A stretch of 64,000 nucleotides of DNA from Planctomycetota bacterium (GCA_023954375.1 JAMLIC010000005.1:186001-250000), one strand, 5' to 3'. Positions 37,410 to 46,292 are shown, counted from the stretch's first letter. Numbers and translations: made by a program. Notes: generated by a model from the letters alone, not told the origin.

Positions 37410-38444
37410 GTGGAGACGCTCCTCGTCGGCAACCCCACCGCCCAGTCCGGCCGGGCGGGCGCGTTCATCGACCGCGCCCGCGCCGGCCTCGAGGCGCGCG
37501 GGCTCGCCACGCGCTTCCTGCCCACGCGGCCGGCCGGGGGGACCCCGCAGGCCGTGCGCGACGTGCTCGAGCTCGCGCCGGTCGAGCAGGTGGTCGCCCT
37601 CGGCGGCGACGGGACCTTCGCCGAGGTCGCGCGCGGCCTCCTCGCGTCCGGCCGCGACCTGCCGCTCGGGCTCCTGCCGGCCGGCACGGCCAACGACCAG
37701 GCGCGCTCGCTCGGGATCGGCCTGGGCCCCGACGCGCTCCAGGCGAACCTCGACGTCATCGCCCGGGGCCACTGCGTGCGCCTCGACGCCGGCCGGGTCG
37801 AGCGGCTCTCGGCCGACGGTGCGCTCGAGGAGGCGCTCCTCTTCTTCGACTCGGTCGGCTGGGGCATGCACCCCGACGTCCTGGCCCGGCGCAACCGCGA
37901 CCGCGCCGTCGTCGACCAGCTCCCCCTCGTGCGCGAGCTCTACCGCGACCAGGCCGTCTACGCCGGCGCCGTCCTCAACCGCTACCTGGCGTCGTGGATC
38001 GAGCCGACGAAGTTCGACGCCGTCGCCGTCGTCGACGGGCGCACCTACCGCCTCCAGGGCCTCACCGACCTGATCGTCAACGCCACGCCGATCTACGCCG
38101 GCGCCTGGGTCCTCGCGCGGGACGCCCGCTGCGATGACGGCCGCTTCGAGCTCGTGCCCATCCAGGGCCGGCGCGACTGGTTCCTCAAGGCGGTCGCCGA
38201 CCTCGCCGCGCTGCCCGTGCTCGGCGAGCAGCTGGACGCCATCGGCGTGCGCAGCACCGGCACCGTGCAGGGCACGACGTTCGAGCTCGCGCTGTCGCGC
38301 CCGGCGCGCCCCGCCGTGACCGCGCAGGTCGACGGCGAGGAGTGGGGCGCGGGCTCGCGCTACCGCGTCTCGGTCCTCCCCCGCGCCCTGCGCGTCCTCG
38401 CGCCCGAGGGCTGGACGCCGCCCTGGCAGGCGGGCCGCGCGTGA
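37410..38444 (+). CDS. Diacylglycerol kinase-like lipid kinase
   Basis: A 344-aa cytoplasmic enzyme with the DAGK catalytic-domain motifs NPTAQSGRAG near the start, VVALGGDGTFAEVARG and LLPAGTANDQARSLGI. The C-terminal beta-rich lobe has VNATPIYAGAWVLARDARCDDG and ends in the DGEEW strand. The family (DgkB/YegS/sphingosine kinase) phosphorylates diacylglycerol or related lipids with ATP. The GTG start is likely leaderless. It overlaps the cupin gene by GTGA, forming a three-gene operon with a hydrolase. Confidence 0.92.
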   Translation: METLLVGNPTAQSGRAGAFIDRARAGLEARGLATRFLPTRPAGGTPQAVRDVLELAPVEQVVALGGDGTFAEVARGLLASGRDLPLGLLPAGTANDQARSLGIGLGPDALQANLDVIARGHCVRLDAGRVERLSADGALEEALLFFDSVGWGMHPDVLARRNRDRAVVDQLPLVRELYRDQAVYAGAVLNRYLASWIEPTKFDAVAVVDGRTYRLQGLTDLIVNATPIYAGAWVLARDARCDDGRFELVPIQGRRDWFLKAVADLAALPVLGEQLDAIGVRSTGTVQGTTFELALSRPARPAVTAQVDGEEWGAGSRYRVSVLPRALRVLAPEGWTPPWQAGRA

Positions 38445-38848
38445 GGGCCGCCCCGCTCCTGGCGCTCGCCCTCGCCGCGTGCGCCGCGCACGCGCCGCCC
38501 GCGCCGCTCGTCGAGAAGGACCTCCCACGCCGCGCCGTCCACGACGGACGGCGGCCCGTGACCGTGACGACGCTCTACGACTCGGCCCACCAGACGGTGA
38601 ACCTCCTGCGCGTCGACGGCCCCGTGCCGCTCCACCGCCACGAGCACAGCGAGGAGACGATCTACCTCCTCTCGGGCAAGGGCGTCCTCGAGCTCGACGG
38701 CGGCACGCGCCCGCTCGGGCCGGGCGACCTCGTCGTCGTCCCGCGCGGCGCCCCGCACGGCTTCACCCCGCTCGACGGGCCCGCCGTGGTCCTGTCGATC
38801 TACGCGCCCGCCTACCGGGCCGGCGACCGGGTCCCGGTGGACCGGTGA
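38441..38848 (+). CDS. Cupin-domain lipoprotein
   Basis: A 135-aa protein with a lipobox (LALAAC) at the end of an N-terminal hydrophobic stretch and a single cupin barrel. Metal ligands are in the first cupin motif (HRHEHSEETIYLLSGKG) and the second (GDLVVVPRGAPHGF). It would sit on the outer face of a membrane. The substrate is unknown. It overlaps both the lipid kinase and the hydrolase genes (GTGA on each side). Confidence 0.85.
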   Translation: MRAAPLLALALAACAAHAPPAPLVEKDLPRRAVHDGRRPVTVTTLYDSAHQTVNLLRVDGPVPLHRHEHSEETIYLLSGKGVLELDGGTRPLGPGDLVVVPRGAPHGFTPLDGPAVVLSIYAPAYRAGDRVPVDR

Positions 38849-39876
38849 ACCCGGTCTTCCGCCCGCCGCGGCTGCTCGCCCACCCGCACGTGCAGACGCT
38901 CGTGGGCAACCTCGTGTCGCTCGCGCGCGCGCCGCGCTCGGAGACGCGCCTCGTCGACCTGCCCGACGGCGACCGGCTGGCGATGGAGGTCTCGACCCCG
39001 CCCGGCTGGCCCGACCACGGGCCGACGGTCGTCCTCCTGCACGGCCTGTGCGGGAGCCACCGCTCCACCTACATGGTGCGCGTGGCGGCCAAGCTGGTCG
39101 CGCGCGGGGTCCGCGCGGTCCGCGTCAACCTGCGCGGCAACGGCAGCGGCGCCGGGCTCGCCCGGCGCCCCTACCACGCCGGCTGCTCGGACGACCTGCG
39201 CGCCGCCCTCGAGGCCCTGCGCGCGGGGTGGCCCCGCTCGCCCATGTCGCTCGTCGGCTTCTCGCTCGGCGGGAACATCGCGCTGAAGCTCGCGGGCGAG
39301 CTGGGCCCCGCCGGCCCCGACCTCGTCCGGCAGGTCGTCGGCGTCTGCCCGGCGATCGACCTCGAGGCCTGCTGGCGCCGCCTGCTCGGGCAGCCCCTCT
39401 ACGAGCGCCACTTCGTGCGCCTGCTCCTGGCCGAGATGCGCCGCCGCCACGCCGCCTCGGGCGAGCCGGCGCCGGCCTTGCCGCCCACGATCTCGCTCTT
39501 CGACTTCGACGACCAGTACACCGCCCCGCGCGTCGGCCACGAGGGCGCCCTGGCCTACTACCGCGCGGCCAGCGCCAGGCCCGTCCTCGGCGCGATCGCC
39601 GTCCCCTGCCGCGTGCTCCTGGCCGAGGACGACCCGATCATCGACCCGGCCTGCTTCGAGGCCGCGCCCTTCCCGGCCGCGGCCGAGGTGCTCCGCTCGC
39701 CGCGCGGCGGCCACCTCGGCTTCGTGGGCGCCCTGCCCGCCTGGCGCTACATGGACGACGTCGTGCTCGGCTGGGTCACGACGACGCCCGCGCGCCGCGG
39801 CCTGTGGGAGGTCGCGGCGGCGCGGCTCAGGCCCGCGTCTCTTCGTAGCGCAGCGGCACCGCCGCCTCCGGTGTGA
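38845..39876 (+). CDS. Alpha/beta hydrolase, YheT/ABHD1-type (COG0429)
   Basis: A 343-aa enzyme. It opens with the family pattern FRPPRLLAHPHVQTLVGNL, has the oxyanion loop VVLLHGLCGSHRSTY, RVNLRGNGSG, and the nucleophile elbow LVGFSLGGNIALK (catalytic Ser). Asp in LLAEDDPII and His in GGHLGFVG complete the triad. Members are carboxylesterases or lipid hydrolases, fitting the lipid kinase context. Its end overlaps the convergent encapsulin gene by 50 bp, so the last residues may be less constrained. Confidence 0.9.
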   Translation: MNPVFRPPRLLAHPHVQTLVGNLVSLARAPRSETRLVDLPDGDRLAMEVSTPPGWPDHGPTVVLLHGLCGSHRSTYMVRVAAKLVARGVRAVRVNLRGNGSGAGLARRPYHAGCSDDLRAALEALRAGWPRSPMSLVGFSLGGNIALKLAGELGPAGPDLVRQVVGVCPAIDLEACWRRLLGQPLYERHFVRLLLAEMRRRHAASGEPAPALPPTISLFDFDDQYTAPRVGHEGALAYYRAASARPVLGAIAVPCRVLLAEDDPIIDPACFEAAPFPAAAEVLRSPRGGHLGFVGALPAWRYMDDVVLGWVTTTPARRGLWEVAAARLRPASLRSAAAPPPPV

Positions 39877-40648
39877 GCAGCCGGAAGGTCAGGCTCTCCT
39901 CCAGGTAGAGGCGCACGCGCTCGCGCGTGTGCGAGTCGTAGCCGATCGCGATGTCGCGGCCGGAGACGAGCTCGAAGTCGCCGCCGCGCAGGCTGAGGAC
40001 GAGCGCCCCGTCGAGCGCGGGCGCCCACACGACGGGGCCGTCGATCAGCTGCTGGCGCACGTGCCGGAGCACCGGGTAGCCGCCGGGCCCGGTCGTGCGC
40101 GCGAGGTAGGTGTAGCAGCGCGGGCCGAGCGCCATGGCGTAGGGCCCGCTCACGCCCGCCTCGCGCAGGGCCTCGATCGCCTCGGCGATCACGCGCGGGT
40201 AGACGTCGGCCTGGTCGCGGACGGCGAGCGGGCGGTGCGGCGAGCTGCTGACGATCCCGCGCACCGCCGCCACGGGCAGCCCGTGGAACACGACGTCGTC
40301 CTCGGCGCGCGCGAGGTGCGCGGCCGCCTCCTCGAGCGGGGCGAGGTCGGGGTCGGCGGCGCCGCGGTCGACCGCGTCGAGCTCGTCGCGCGACAGCTCG
40401 AACGGGACGCGCAGCTCGACCATGGGCTGCACGTAGCGCACGCGCAGCTCGACGCCGTTGAGCGGCCCCTCGCTCGGGCGCGCCGTGCGCCCCGTCGGCT
40501 CGGCCGGGTGCGCCCAGCCGAGCGGGCCGCGGAAGTCGACCAGCTTGCGCGCGGCCAGCCGGTCCTCGAGCGAGCGCTTCGCCTGGTCGTCGATCTCGCG
40601 CCAGGCCGCCCCGGTGACGGGCGCCAGCTCGCGCCGGAGGTCGTTCAC
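39827..40648 (-). CDS. Encapsulin shell protein, family 1
   Basis: A 273-aa HK97-fold shell protein. It has AAWREIDDQAKRSLEDRLAA at the N-terminus, DFRGPLGW, VRYVQPMVELRVPFELSRD, the E-loop and P-domain, GPYAMALGPRCYTYL and the C-terminal DIAIGYDSHTRERVRLYLEE. These match family 1 encapsulins, which assemble 60- to 240-subunit cages. Its GTG has GGGAGGAGCGC upstream and overlaps the stop of the ferritin-like cargo gene (GTGA). The compartment probably stores iron and guards against oxidative stress. Confidence 0.95.
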   Translation of the reverse strand: MNDLRRELAPVTGAAWREIDDQAKRSLEDRLAARKLVDFRGPLGWAHPAEPTGRTARPSEGPLNGVELRVRYVQPMVELRVPFELSRDELDAVDRGAADPDLAPLEEAAAHLARAEDDVVFHGLPVAAVRGIVSSSPHRPLAVRDQADVYPRVIAEAIEALREAGVSGPYAMALGPRCYTYLARTTGPGGYPVLRHVRQQLIDGPVVWAPALDGALVLSLRGGDFELVSGRDIAIGYDSHTRERVRLYLEESLTFRLLTPEAAVPLRYEETRA

Positions 40649-41016
40649 GCGCTCCTCCCGCGCAGGCTGCCGATCCCCAGCGAGCCGTCCTCGCGCCGCG
40701 GCGCGGCGGCCGCGGGGGCCTCGGCGTCGTCCTCGAGCGCGGTGATCGACCCCTCCGTGAACAGGTAACGCCGCAGGTGGCGGTCCAGCGTCGCGTCGTG
40801 GCGCCGCAGCCACTCGAGCGTCATGGCGGCGTGCTCCTTCTCCTCGTCGCGGTTGTGGGCGAGGACCGCCTTGAGCGCCTCGTCGCGGCTGGCGTCGACC
40901 CGCTGGTCGTACCAGTCGACCGCCTCGAGCTCCTCGATGATCGAGCGCACGGCGCGATGGCGCTCGATCGTCTCCTGCCGCAGCTCCTCGCGCGGCTCGT
41001 GGTAGGCGTCGGTCAT
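40645..41016 (-). CDS. Encapsulated ferritin-like cargo (EncFtn)
   Basis: A 123-aa helical protein. Aligning its WY (35-36) with that of the Rhodospirillum rubrum EncFtn places the ferroxidase ligands at E29, E59 and H62 (EKEH). The C-terminus holds the cargo-loading peptide DGSLGIGSLRG, separated by an Ala/Pro linker, which docks it inside the encapsulin shell. It oxidises Fe(II) for storage. The gene is directly upstream of, and overlaps, the shell gene. The upstream gap is a dispersed repeat. Confidence 0.93.
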   Translation of the reverse strand: MTDAYHEPREELRQETIERHRAVRSIIEELEAVDWYDQRVDASRDEALKAVLAHNRDEEKEHAAMTLEWLRRHDATLDRHLRRYLFTEGSITALEDDAEAPAAAAPRREDGSLGIGSLRGRSA

Positions 41017-41074
41017 GCGCAGGACCCGCCGTCGAAATGCATGCCAGAGCTCCAGGGTGGGGCCAGGGGTGGTT

Positions 41075-41195
41075 CGCAGCGACGAGCGAGGCGAGGCCGT
41101 GGAGGCCGAGGCGAGGCGGCGCGCGCGCCGGCGCCAACGATAGCCCGGATCCTGTCGCGCGCGCCGCCCCGCCCGGCATCCGTCGATCACGCTAG
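41075..41195 (-). repeat. Dispersed repeat, copy B
   Basis: Read on the minus strand, this starts at the TAG of the FHA-DUF4388 gene with CTAGCGTGATCGACGG and fills most of the gap before the ferritin-like gene. It matches copy A at 21236-21385 (same opening, same CGCCGCCTCGCCTCGGCCTCC core and CTCGCTCGT end) but lacks the G run. No ORF is inside. Confidence 0.8.
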
Positions 41196-41944
41196 GCGGG
41201 GCTCGTCCCGGCGTCGCTGCGGCGAGCCGCCCGGCGCCGCGCGAGCTCCCAGTAGCCGAGGCGGAGGAACTCGCGGATCGACAGGTCGAGCGGGCCCGGG
41301 CGCACCACCGTCCGCGCCTCGAAGCGCCAGGCGCCCGAGGCACCGGTGCGCACCTGCTCGAGCGCGGAGAGGCCGACGAGGTCGCCGCACGCGGCGTCGA
41401 CGACCCGGCCGCCGTCGAACGTGATCGCCGCCGCCTGCCCGTCGACCACGAGGCGCAGGACGCCGGTGCGACCGGCGGCCTCGAGGCCGAGGAGCACGTT
41501 CTTCAGCCACACGCGCGTCGCGAACAGGCCGTCGTCCTGCGCCGGCGGCGGGCAGAGGAGGTCGATCGGCTGCGCCTCGGGCAGCTCGAGCGCCGCGCTG
41601 CGCACCATGGCGACGCGGAGGTCCCCGACGCCCTCGATCGAGAGCACCTGCCCGTGCCGCAGCGGGATCGCCCCCAGCACCGGGCGATCGTCCAGGCGCA
41701 CGCGGCGCCAGCCGCGGCGCGCGGAGAGGAGGGGCGCGCGCTGCGCCGAGGCCCACGCCAGCTTCGCCTCGAGCTCGGCCGCGTCGTCGAGCTCGACGAC
41801 GAGGTCGCTCGCCGGGTGGGTGCCGATGTGCAACGTGCAGCCGGGGCGGAGCTCCCACACCCGGCCGTCGTCGGCGTGCAGGCGCAGGAGGTCGTGGACG
41901 AGCGTGGCGCGGCCGCGGCGGTACGGCCCTCGGGACTTGGACAA
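41192..41944 (-). CDS. FHA-like plus DUF4388 (PatA-N) signalling protein
   Basis: A 250-aa protein. The N-terminal half has an FHA-like pattern (WELRPGCTLHIGTHPASDLV, then a GQVLSI strand). The C-terminal half is DUF4388/PatA-N-like (WLKNVLLGLEAAGRTGVLRL, AAITFDGGRVVDA, LSALEQVRTGASGAWRFE). Such proteins bind phosphothreonine or act as adaptors in gliding or kinase signalling. The start is TTG at 41944, chosen because GGAGGAG lies 8 bp upstream. The Ser/Thr kinase at 33.5 kb is a possible partner, by inference. Confidence 0.75.
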   Translation of the reverse strand: MSKSRGPYRRGRATLVHDLLRLHADDGRVWELRPGCTLHIGTHPASDLVVELDDAAELEAKLAWASAQRAPLLSARRGWRRVRLDDRPVLGAIPLRHGQVLSIEGVGDLRVAMVRSAALELPEAQPIDLLCPPPAQDDGLFATRVWLKNVLLGLEAAGRTGVLRLVVDGQAAAITFDGGRVVDAACGDLVGLSALEQVRTGASGAWRFEARTVVRPGPLDLSIREFLRLGYWELARRRAARRSDAGTSPA

Positions 41945-42169
41945 GCGCGCGTCTCCTCCGCCCCCCTGGGGCCTCGGCAGGCCCACCCTCGCCGCTGCTC
42001 GCAACCCGCGGGCCCGGCGCGGGCTCGACGCCCCCCGGGCGGTTGCGCCCGCGGCGAGGGACCCGGGCGGCGCGCCGCGGGAGACGCCGGCGCCCCCCGC
42101 GCGCGCGAGCGTCCCGCCCGTGAGCACGCGGACCTTGACCGCGGCCGCCCGGGCGGGGAGGTTCCTGCC

Positions 42170-43201
42170 GTGGACGCGCTGATCGCCGCCGAGGGCTTCG
42201 AGGACGCCTTGCGCGAGGAGGTCGCGGCCGTCGGCCTGCGCGCGACGACCGCCGCGCCCGGGGTCGTCGTCGTGGACGACGCCTGGCCCGAGGGCCTCGA
42301 CCCCGTCTTCGCCCGCCAGCGCCTCCCCGGCTGCGCGCGCGCCGCGGGCGACTCCGTCGCGCGCCTCGCGAAGGCCACGTTCGACCTGCTCGCCCTGCCG
42401 CTCGACTCGTGCGACCACTGGTCCCTCCACGCCTTCGCCTGGCCCGGCCCCGACCCGGCCGACCCCTCGAAGGGGCGGCCCGCCCTCGTGGCCGGCGCGC
42501 TCCTCGACCTCGTCCACCGCCACCGGCGCCGGGCGCGCCGGCGCTTCGTGCCGCTCGACGACCTCACCCCCGAGCAAGCGGCCGACCTCTCGCTCGCGCA
42601 GGTCCTCCTGCTCGACCGGGGGGCGGCGCTCGTGTCGCTGGCGCGACCCGCCCGGCTGCCGGTCGGGCTCGACCCGGACCCGCGCTGGCCGGCGGGCGTC
42701 GTCGCGGTCGCGCCCGATCGGCGCGCGCCCTCGAGCGCCTACCGCAAGGCGGAGGAGGCCTACGCGCGGCTGGGTCTCGCGCCGCGGCCGGGCGAGCGCG
42801 TGGTCGACCTCGGCGGCTCGCCTGGCGGCTGGACCTGGACGGCCCTCGCGCGCGGCGCGCGCGTGCTGGCGGTCGACCGCGCCCCGCTGGCGCCGCCGGC
42901 CGGCGGGCACCCGCTCCTCGAGGAGCGGCGCGGCGACGCCTTCCGCTTCGAGCCGGACGCGCCGGTCGACTGGCTCCTGTGCGACGTGATCGCCGCGCCG
43001 GAGCGCACGCTCGACCTCCTCGACCGCTGGCTCGCCGGCGCGTGGTGCCGGCGCTTCGTCGTCAACGTCAAGTTCAAGGGGACGGCGCGGCAGGCGCCGC
43101 TCGACGCCCTGCGCGCGCTGCTGGCGCGCCGCGGCGCGCGCGCCCGCGTCAAGCACCTCGTGCACGACAAGAACGAGGTCACGGCGTTCGGCCTGGCGTG
43201 A
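42170..43201 (+). CDS. rlmM: RlmM-like 23S rRNA 2'-O-methyltransferase
   Basis: A 343-aa FtsJ-type methyltransferase. An N-terminal THUMP-like part is followed by a SAM-binding motif VVDLGGSPGGWTW. The catalytic tetrad is recognisable: Lys in SAYRKAEEAY, Asp in LLCDVI, Lys in VNVKFKG and Glu in DKNEVTAFG. RlmM methylates C2498 in E. coli 23S rRNA; here the exact site is inferred. The GTG start has GGGGAGG upstream. The 225-bp divergent gap to the FHA-DUF4388 gene shows no other gene. Confidence 0.85.
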   Translation: MDALIAAEGFEDALREEVAAVGLRATTAAPGVVVVDDAWPEGLDPVFARQRLPGCARAAGDSVARLAKATFDLLALPLDSCDHWSLHAFAWPGPDPADPSKGRPALVAGALLDLVHRHRRRARRRFVPLDDLTPEQAADLSLAQVLLLDRGAALVSLARPARLPVGLDPDPRWPAGVVAVAPDRRAPSSAYRKAEEAYARLGLAPRPGERVVDLGGSPGGWTWTALARGARVLAVDRAPLAPPAGGHPLLEERRGDAFRFEPDAPVDWLLCDVIAAPERTLDLLDRWLAGAWCRRFVVNVKFKGTARQAPLDALRALLARRGARARVKHLVHDKNEVTAFGLA

Positions 43202-43339
43202 AACTCCCCTACGATGGGTGATGCGCTCGCCAGGGGCGGGCGATCGGAGCAGCCCGGGATCGGCACGAACCGTCCCGTCCCGCCCGTCCCACATGCTGCG
43301 CTCTGGCGGGTCGAGCACATGCAGCGGAAGGAAAAGGTC

Positions 43340-44209
43340 TTACGCTCTCCCTCCGCGGCGGCGCGCCTTTCCGCGCCGGCCGGGGCCGCGGTCTCGACGC
43401 TGCGGGGGTGACGTCTCGTCGCCTGCACGCCCGGCGGCGAGCACCGAGCGTGCCGGCGGGCTCCCGACCCCGTCGCGGGTGAGGCCCGCCAGGAGGATGC
43501 CCGCGGCGACCGAGACGTTGAGCGACTCGACCGCCCCCGTGCCGGGGATCGAGAGGCGGCGGCTGCAGGCGACGCGCGCCGCGGGCGTCAGGCCCTGGTC
43601 CTCGGCCCCCAGCACGAGGCAGCACGGCCGCGGCAGGGGCGGGCCCACGAGCGGCGACTCGCCGGTCTCGGCCTCGGCGGCGACGAGCGTCACGCCGGCC
43701 GCGGCGAGCTGGCGGAGCGCCGGCACGAGCGCCGGCACGCCGACGACGGGGACGACCTCGGCGCCGCCCCGGGCCACGCGCACGGCCGCGGGCGAGAGCG
43801 CGGCCTGCCGCGGGTCGTCGAGGGGGAGGACCAGCCCGGCTGCGCCGAACCACGCGGCGCTGCGGAGGATCGCGCCCACGTTGTGGGGGTTCCCCACCCC
43901 GTCGAGCGCCAGGAGGACCCCGTCGGCGGGGAGCGCCCGGAGGAGCGCCGGCAGGGGGACGTACTCGAGCGGGTCGGTGACGACGACGACGCCCTCGTGG
44001 TGGACCGTCCCCGCCACGGCCTCGAGCTCCTCGGGCGCGACCTCGTTGTAGGGGCGGCGGAGCGCCGCGGTGTGCTTGAGGAGCGCCCCGAGCTCGTGGC
44101 GGCGCGAGGCGGCGTGGTAGACGCGCCGGATCGCGCCGGGCCGGTGGCGGAGCACGGCCAGCGCGGCGTGCAGGCCGCAGACGATCGTGGGCCGCTCGCG
44201 CGTCGTCAT
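43340..44209 (-). CDS. SpoU/TrmH-family RNA 2'-O-methyltransferase
   Basis: A 289-aa enzyme with an N-terminal substrate-binding domain (IVCGLHAALAVLRHRP) and a knotted SPOUT domain. The three SpoU motifs are NPHNVGAILRSAAWFGA, LGAEDQGL and SLNVSVAAGILL. RlmB-type enzymes methylate G2251 of 23S rRNA; the target here is not certain. The last 35 residues are Arg-rich. The start overlaps the phosphatase stop (ATGA). Confidence 0.93.
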   Translation of the reverse strand: MTTRERPTIVCGLHAALAVLRHRPGAIRRVYHAASRRHELGALLKHTAALRRPYNEVAPEELEAVAGTVHHEGVVVVTDPLEYVPLPALLRALPADGVLLALDGVGNPHNVGAILRSAAWFGAAGLVLPLDDPRQAALSPAAVRVARGGAEVVPVVGVPALVPALRQLAAAGVTLVAAEAETGESPLVGPPLPRPCCLVLGAEDQGLTPAARVACSRRLSIPGTGAVESLNVSVAAGILLAGLTRDGVGSPPARSVLAAGRAGDETSPPQRRDRGPGRRGKARRRGGRA

Positions 44210-44868
44210 GAGGACCTCAGGAGCTCGAGCACGTCGGCCGGCCGCTCGACGACGACGTGGGCCCCCGCGGCCTCGAGCTCGTCGCGCCCGCGGAAGCCCC
44301 AGGCGGCGCCGGCGGCGATCATCCCCGCGGCGCGGGCGGTCTCCACGTCGACGTCGCTGTCGCCCACGAGGAGCACGTCGCCCGGCGCCGCGCCGAGCGC
44401 GCGCGCGGCCTCGAGGGCGCCCGTCGGGTCGGGCTTGCGCGGCAGGCCCGGCCGGTCGCCGATCACGGCGGCCCACCGCCAGGCGCCGAGGAGGCGCTCG
44501 ACGAGGGCGCGCGCGGCCGGCTCGGGCTTGTTCGTGAGCACGGCCGCCGGCACACCGCGCGCGGCGAGCGCGTCGAGGAGCGCGGGGACGCCCGGGTAGG
44601 GGCGGGTGCGCTCGACGAGGCGCTCGGCGTAGCCCCGGCGGAAGGCGTCGACCGCGCGCGCGGTCAGGGCCGGGTCGTCGTGGCCCAGGGCGCGCGCGGC
44701 CAGGACGCCCACCCCGCGGCCGACGAACGCCCGGTAGGCGTCGACGGCGTGCGGCGGGCGGCCGAGGGCCACGAGGGCGTCGTTCATCGCGAGCGCGATG
44801 TCCTCGAGCGAGTCGACGAGCGTCCCGTCGAGGTCGAAGACGACGGCGACGGCGGCGGCGGGCGGCAT
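44206..44868 (-). CDS. gph: HAD phosphatase, phosphoglycolate phosphatase-like
   Basis: A 220-aa HAD-family enzyme with motif I VVFDLDGTLVDS (nucleophile Asp), motif II AAVLTNKPE, a Lys in LPRKPDP and motif III VLLVGDSDVDVETARAAGM. Cap placement and length match Gph, which removes 2-phosphoglycolate made during DNA repair. The ATG at 44868 is chosen; a GTG three codons earlier is also possible. It is co-transcribed with the SpoU methyltransferase. Confidence 0.88.
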   Translation of the reverse strand: MPPAAAVAVVFDLDGTLVDSLEDIALAMNDALVALGRPPHAVDAYRAFVGRGVGVLAARALGHDDPALTARAVDAFRRGYAERLVERTRPYPGVPALLDALAARGVPAAVLTNKPEPAARALVERLLGAWRWAAVIGDRPGLPRKPDPTGALEAARALGAAPGDVLLVGDSDVDVETARAAGMIAAGAAWGFRGRDELEAAGAHVVVERPADVLELLRSS

Positions 44869-44998
44869 GGGCGGCACGTTGCCCGAGCGCCACGCGGCGG
44901 GCAAGTCATGGTCGTGCAAGCTCCTTGATACCCCCTTCACGGGCCGGCCCGCGACGAGCAGAATGCGGTCTCCGCCCGGGCGGGCAAGGAGGTGTCGA

Positions 44999-45676
44999 AT
45001 GGTCGACACGCGCACCATCGAGAGGCTGCGCCGCGCGCCGATCCGGACCGTCAAGACGGTCGTGGTCAAGCTGGGGGCGGCCCGCCTCCTCGAGGAGGGG
45101 CCGCTCCGCGAGGTGAGCGCGCTCGTCGCCGACCACTGGCGGGCCGGCGAGCGGGTCGCGCTCGTGCACGGGCACGGCGAGGGGGCGCAGGTCCCGCCGG
45201 GGCTCGCGCCGGAGCAGGCGACGACGCTCGTCACCCGCGGCCTCCTCAACACGACGCTCGTCGGCCGCCTCGTGCGCGACGGCCTGCCGGCGATCGGCCT
45301 CGCGGGGGTCGACCTGGGCCTCGTCCACGGCGCGAGCGGCGCCTGGCTCGACGGGCCGCGGCTGCGGCGGCTCCTCGACGAGGGGCTCGTGACGGTGCTC
45401 GCCCCGGTGGCGCTCGACGCCGACGGGCGGCCGACCCCGGCCGACGCCGACGACCTCGCCACGGCCGTGGCCAAGGGGATCGGCGCCGACAGCCTGGCCC
45501 TGCTGGGCGACGCGCCGGGGCCCGCCCGGCACATCGAGGAGGCGCGCGCCCGCGCCCTCCTCGAGCGCGGCGACCTGTCGCCCGACCTGCGGGCGCGGCT
45601 CGGGACGGCGCTGGTGGCGCTCCGGCAGGGCGTGCGCGACGTGCGCCTGGCCGGCCTCGAGGGGCTGGACGGCTGA
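44999..45676 (+). CDS. Degenerate amino-acid kinase (ArgB-like) protein
   Basis: A 225-aa protein with the amino-acid-kinase fold pattern: TVVVKLGAARL, VALVHGHGEGAQ, and TPADADDLATAVAKGIGADS followed by LALLGDAPG. It matches acetylglutamate kinase in order. However, the GG after the first Lys is GA, the GGG loop is GHG, and the GGMIPK motif with the second catalytic Lys is replaced by SPDLRARL. It is also about 40 residues shorter than ArgB, so it may be inactive or have another substrate. The ATG has a full AAGGAGGT site. Confidence 0.7.
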   Translation: MVDTRTIERLRRAPIRTVKTVVVKLGAARLLEEGPLREVSALVADHWRAGERVALVHGHGEGAQVPPGLAPEQATTLVTRGLLNTTLVGRLVRDGLPAIGLAGVDLGLVHGASGAWLDGPRLRRLLDEGLVTVLAPVALDADGRPTPADADDLATAVAKGIGADSLALLGDAPGPARHIEEARARALLERGDLSPDLRARLGTALVALRQGVRDVRLAGLEGLDG

Positions 45677-46269
45677 AGCACGACCGCCGCGAGCACGACG
45701 ACGACGCGTGCCTGCGCGCGCTGGCGCGCCTGGCGCCGGCCCGGGTGGAGCTCGAGCTCGCGGCCTGGCTCGGCCACGCGCCGGCGCGCGAGGCGCTCGA
45801 CGGGCCCGACGACGCGCCCGCGGCGCGCGCCACGACGCCCGCCGACCTCGTGGCGACCCTCGTCGCCCTCTGCGACTGGGAGGTCGAGGCGCTCGCCCGC
45901 GCCGCCCTCGGGATCGGCGAGCTCGCCCGACCCGTCGCGGGCCCCGCCCCCGCCCTGGCGGCGGCGCGCGCGTTCGTCGACTGCCCCTGCCTGACCCACG
46001 CGCGCGCCGGCGTCGCCGCGGCCGGCGGCGGCGCCGCCGACGGCCCGGCCGCGCAGGTGGTCGACCTCGCCGCGCTCCTGACCCTCCGCGCGCGCGAGGC
46101 GCGCCACGTCCAGGAGCTCGAGGCGCTCGTCGGCCTGCTCGTGGGCGCCACGGCCGCGGCGGGGGTCGGGCTCGAGGAGATGCTCGGGGCGGTGAGGGAG
46201 AGCGTCGTCCCGTGGGCGCTGACGCGGGCGCGGATGGTCGGGGAGGTGTGCCAGGGGCCGGGCTCGTGA
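45673..46269 (+). CDS. Helical protein co-translated with kinase-like gene
   Basis: A protein of about 198 aa, mostly alpha-helical, with a Cys-containing stretch (FVDCPCLTHARAG) and no recognised domain. The reading frame shows strong third-position GC from the overlap with the kinase-like gene onward. There is no ATG or GTG there; a CTG at 45673 overlapping the stop (CTGA) would fit coupled translation. The first GTG is at 45747, with no ribosome site. The start is therefore uncertain. Confidence 0.5.
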   Translation: MKHDRREHDDDACLRALARLAPARVELELAAWLGHAPAREALDGPDDAPAARATTPADLVATLVALCDWEVEALARAALGIGELARPVAGPAPALAAARAFVDCPCLTHARAGVAAAGGGAADGPAAQVVDLAALLTLRAREARHVQELEALVGLLVGATAAAGVGLEEMLGAVRESVVPWALTRARMVGEVCQGPGS

Positions 46270-46292
46270 TGTGGCGCGCCGAGCACCGGCCC

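Noticed and set aside
43210..43223. TACGAT with an ATG shortly after, as another leaderless gene
   Set aside because: The following frame has no coding bias and lies in a convergent gap after the methyltransferase gene.
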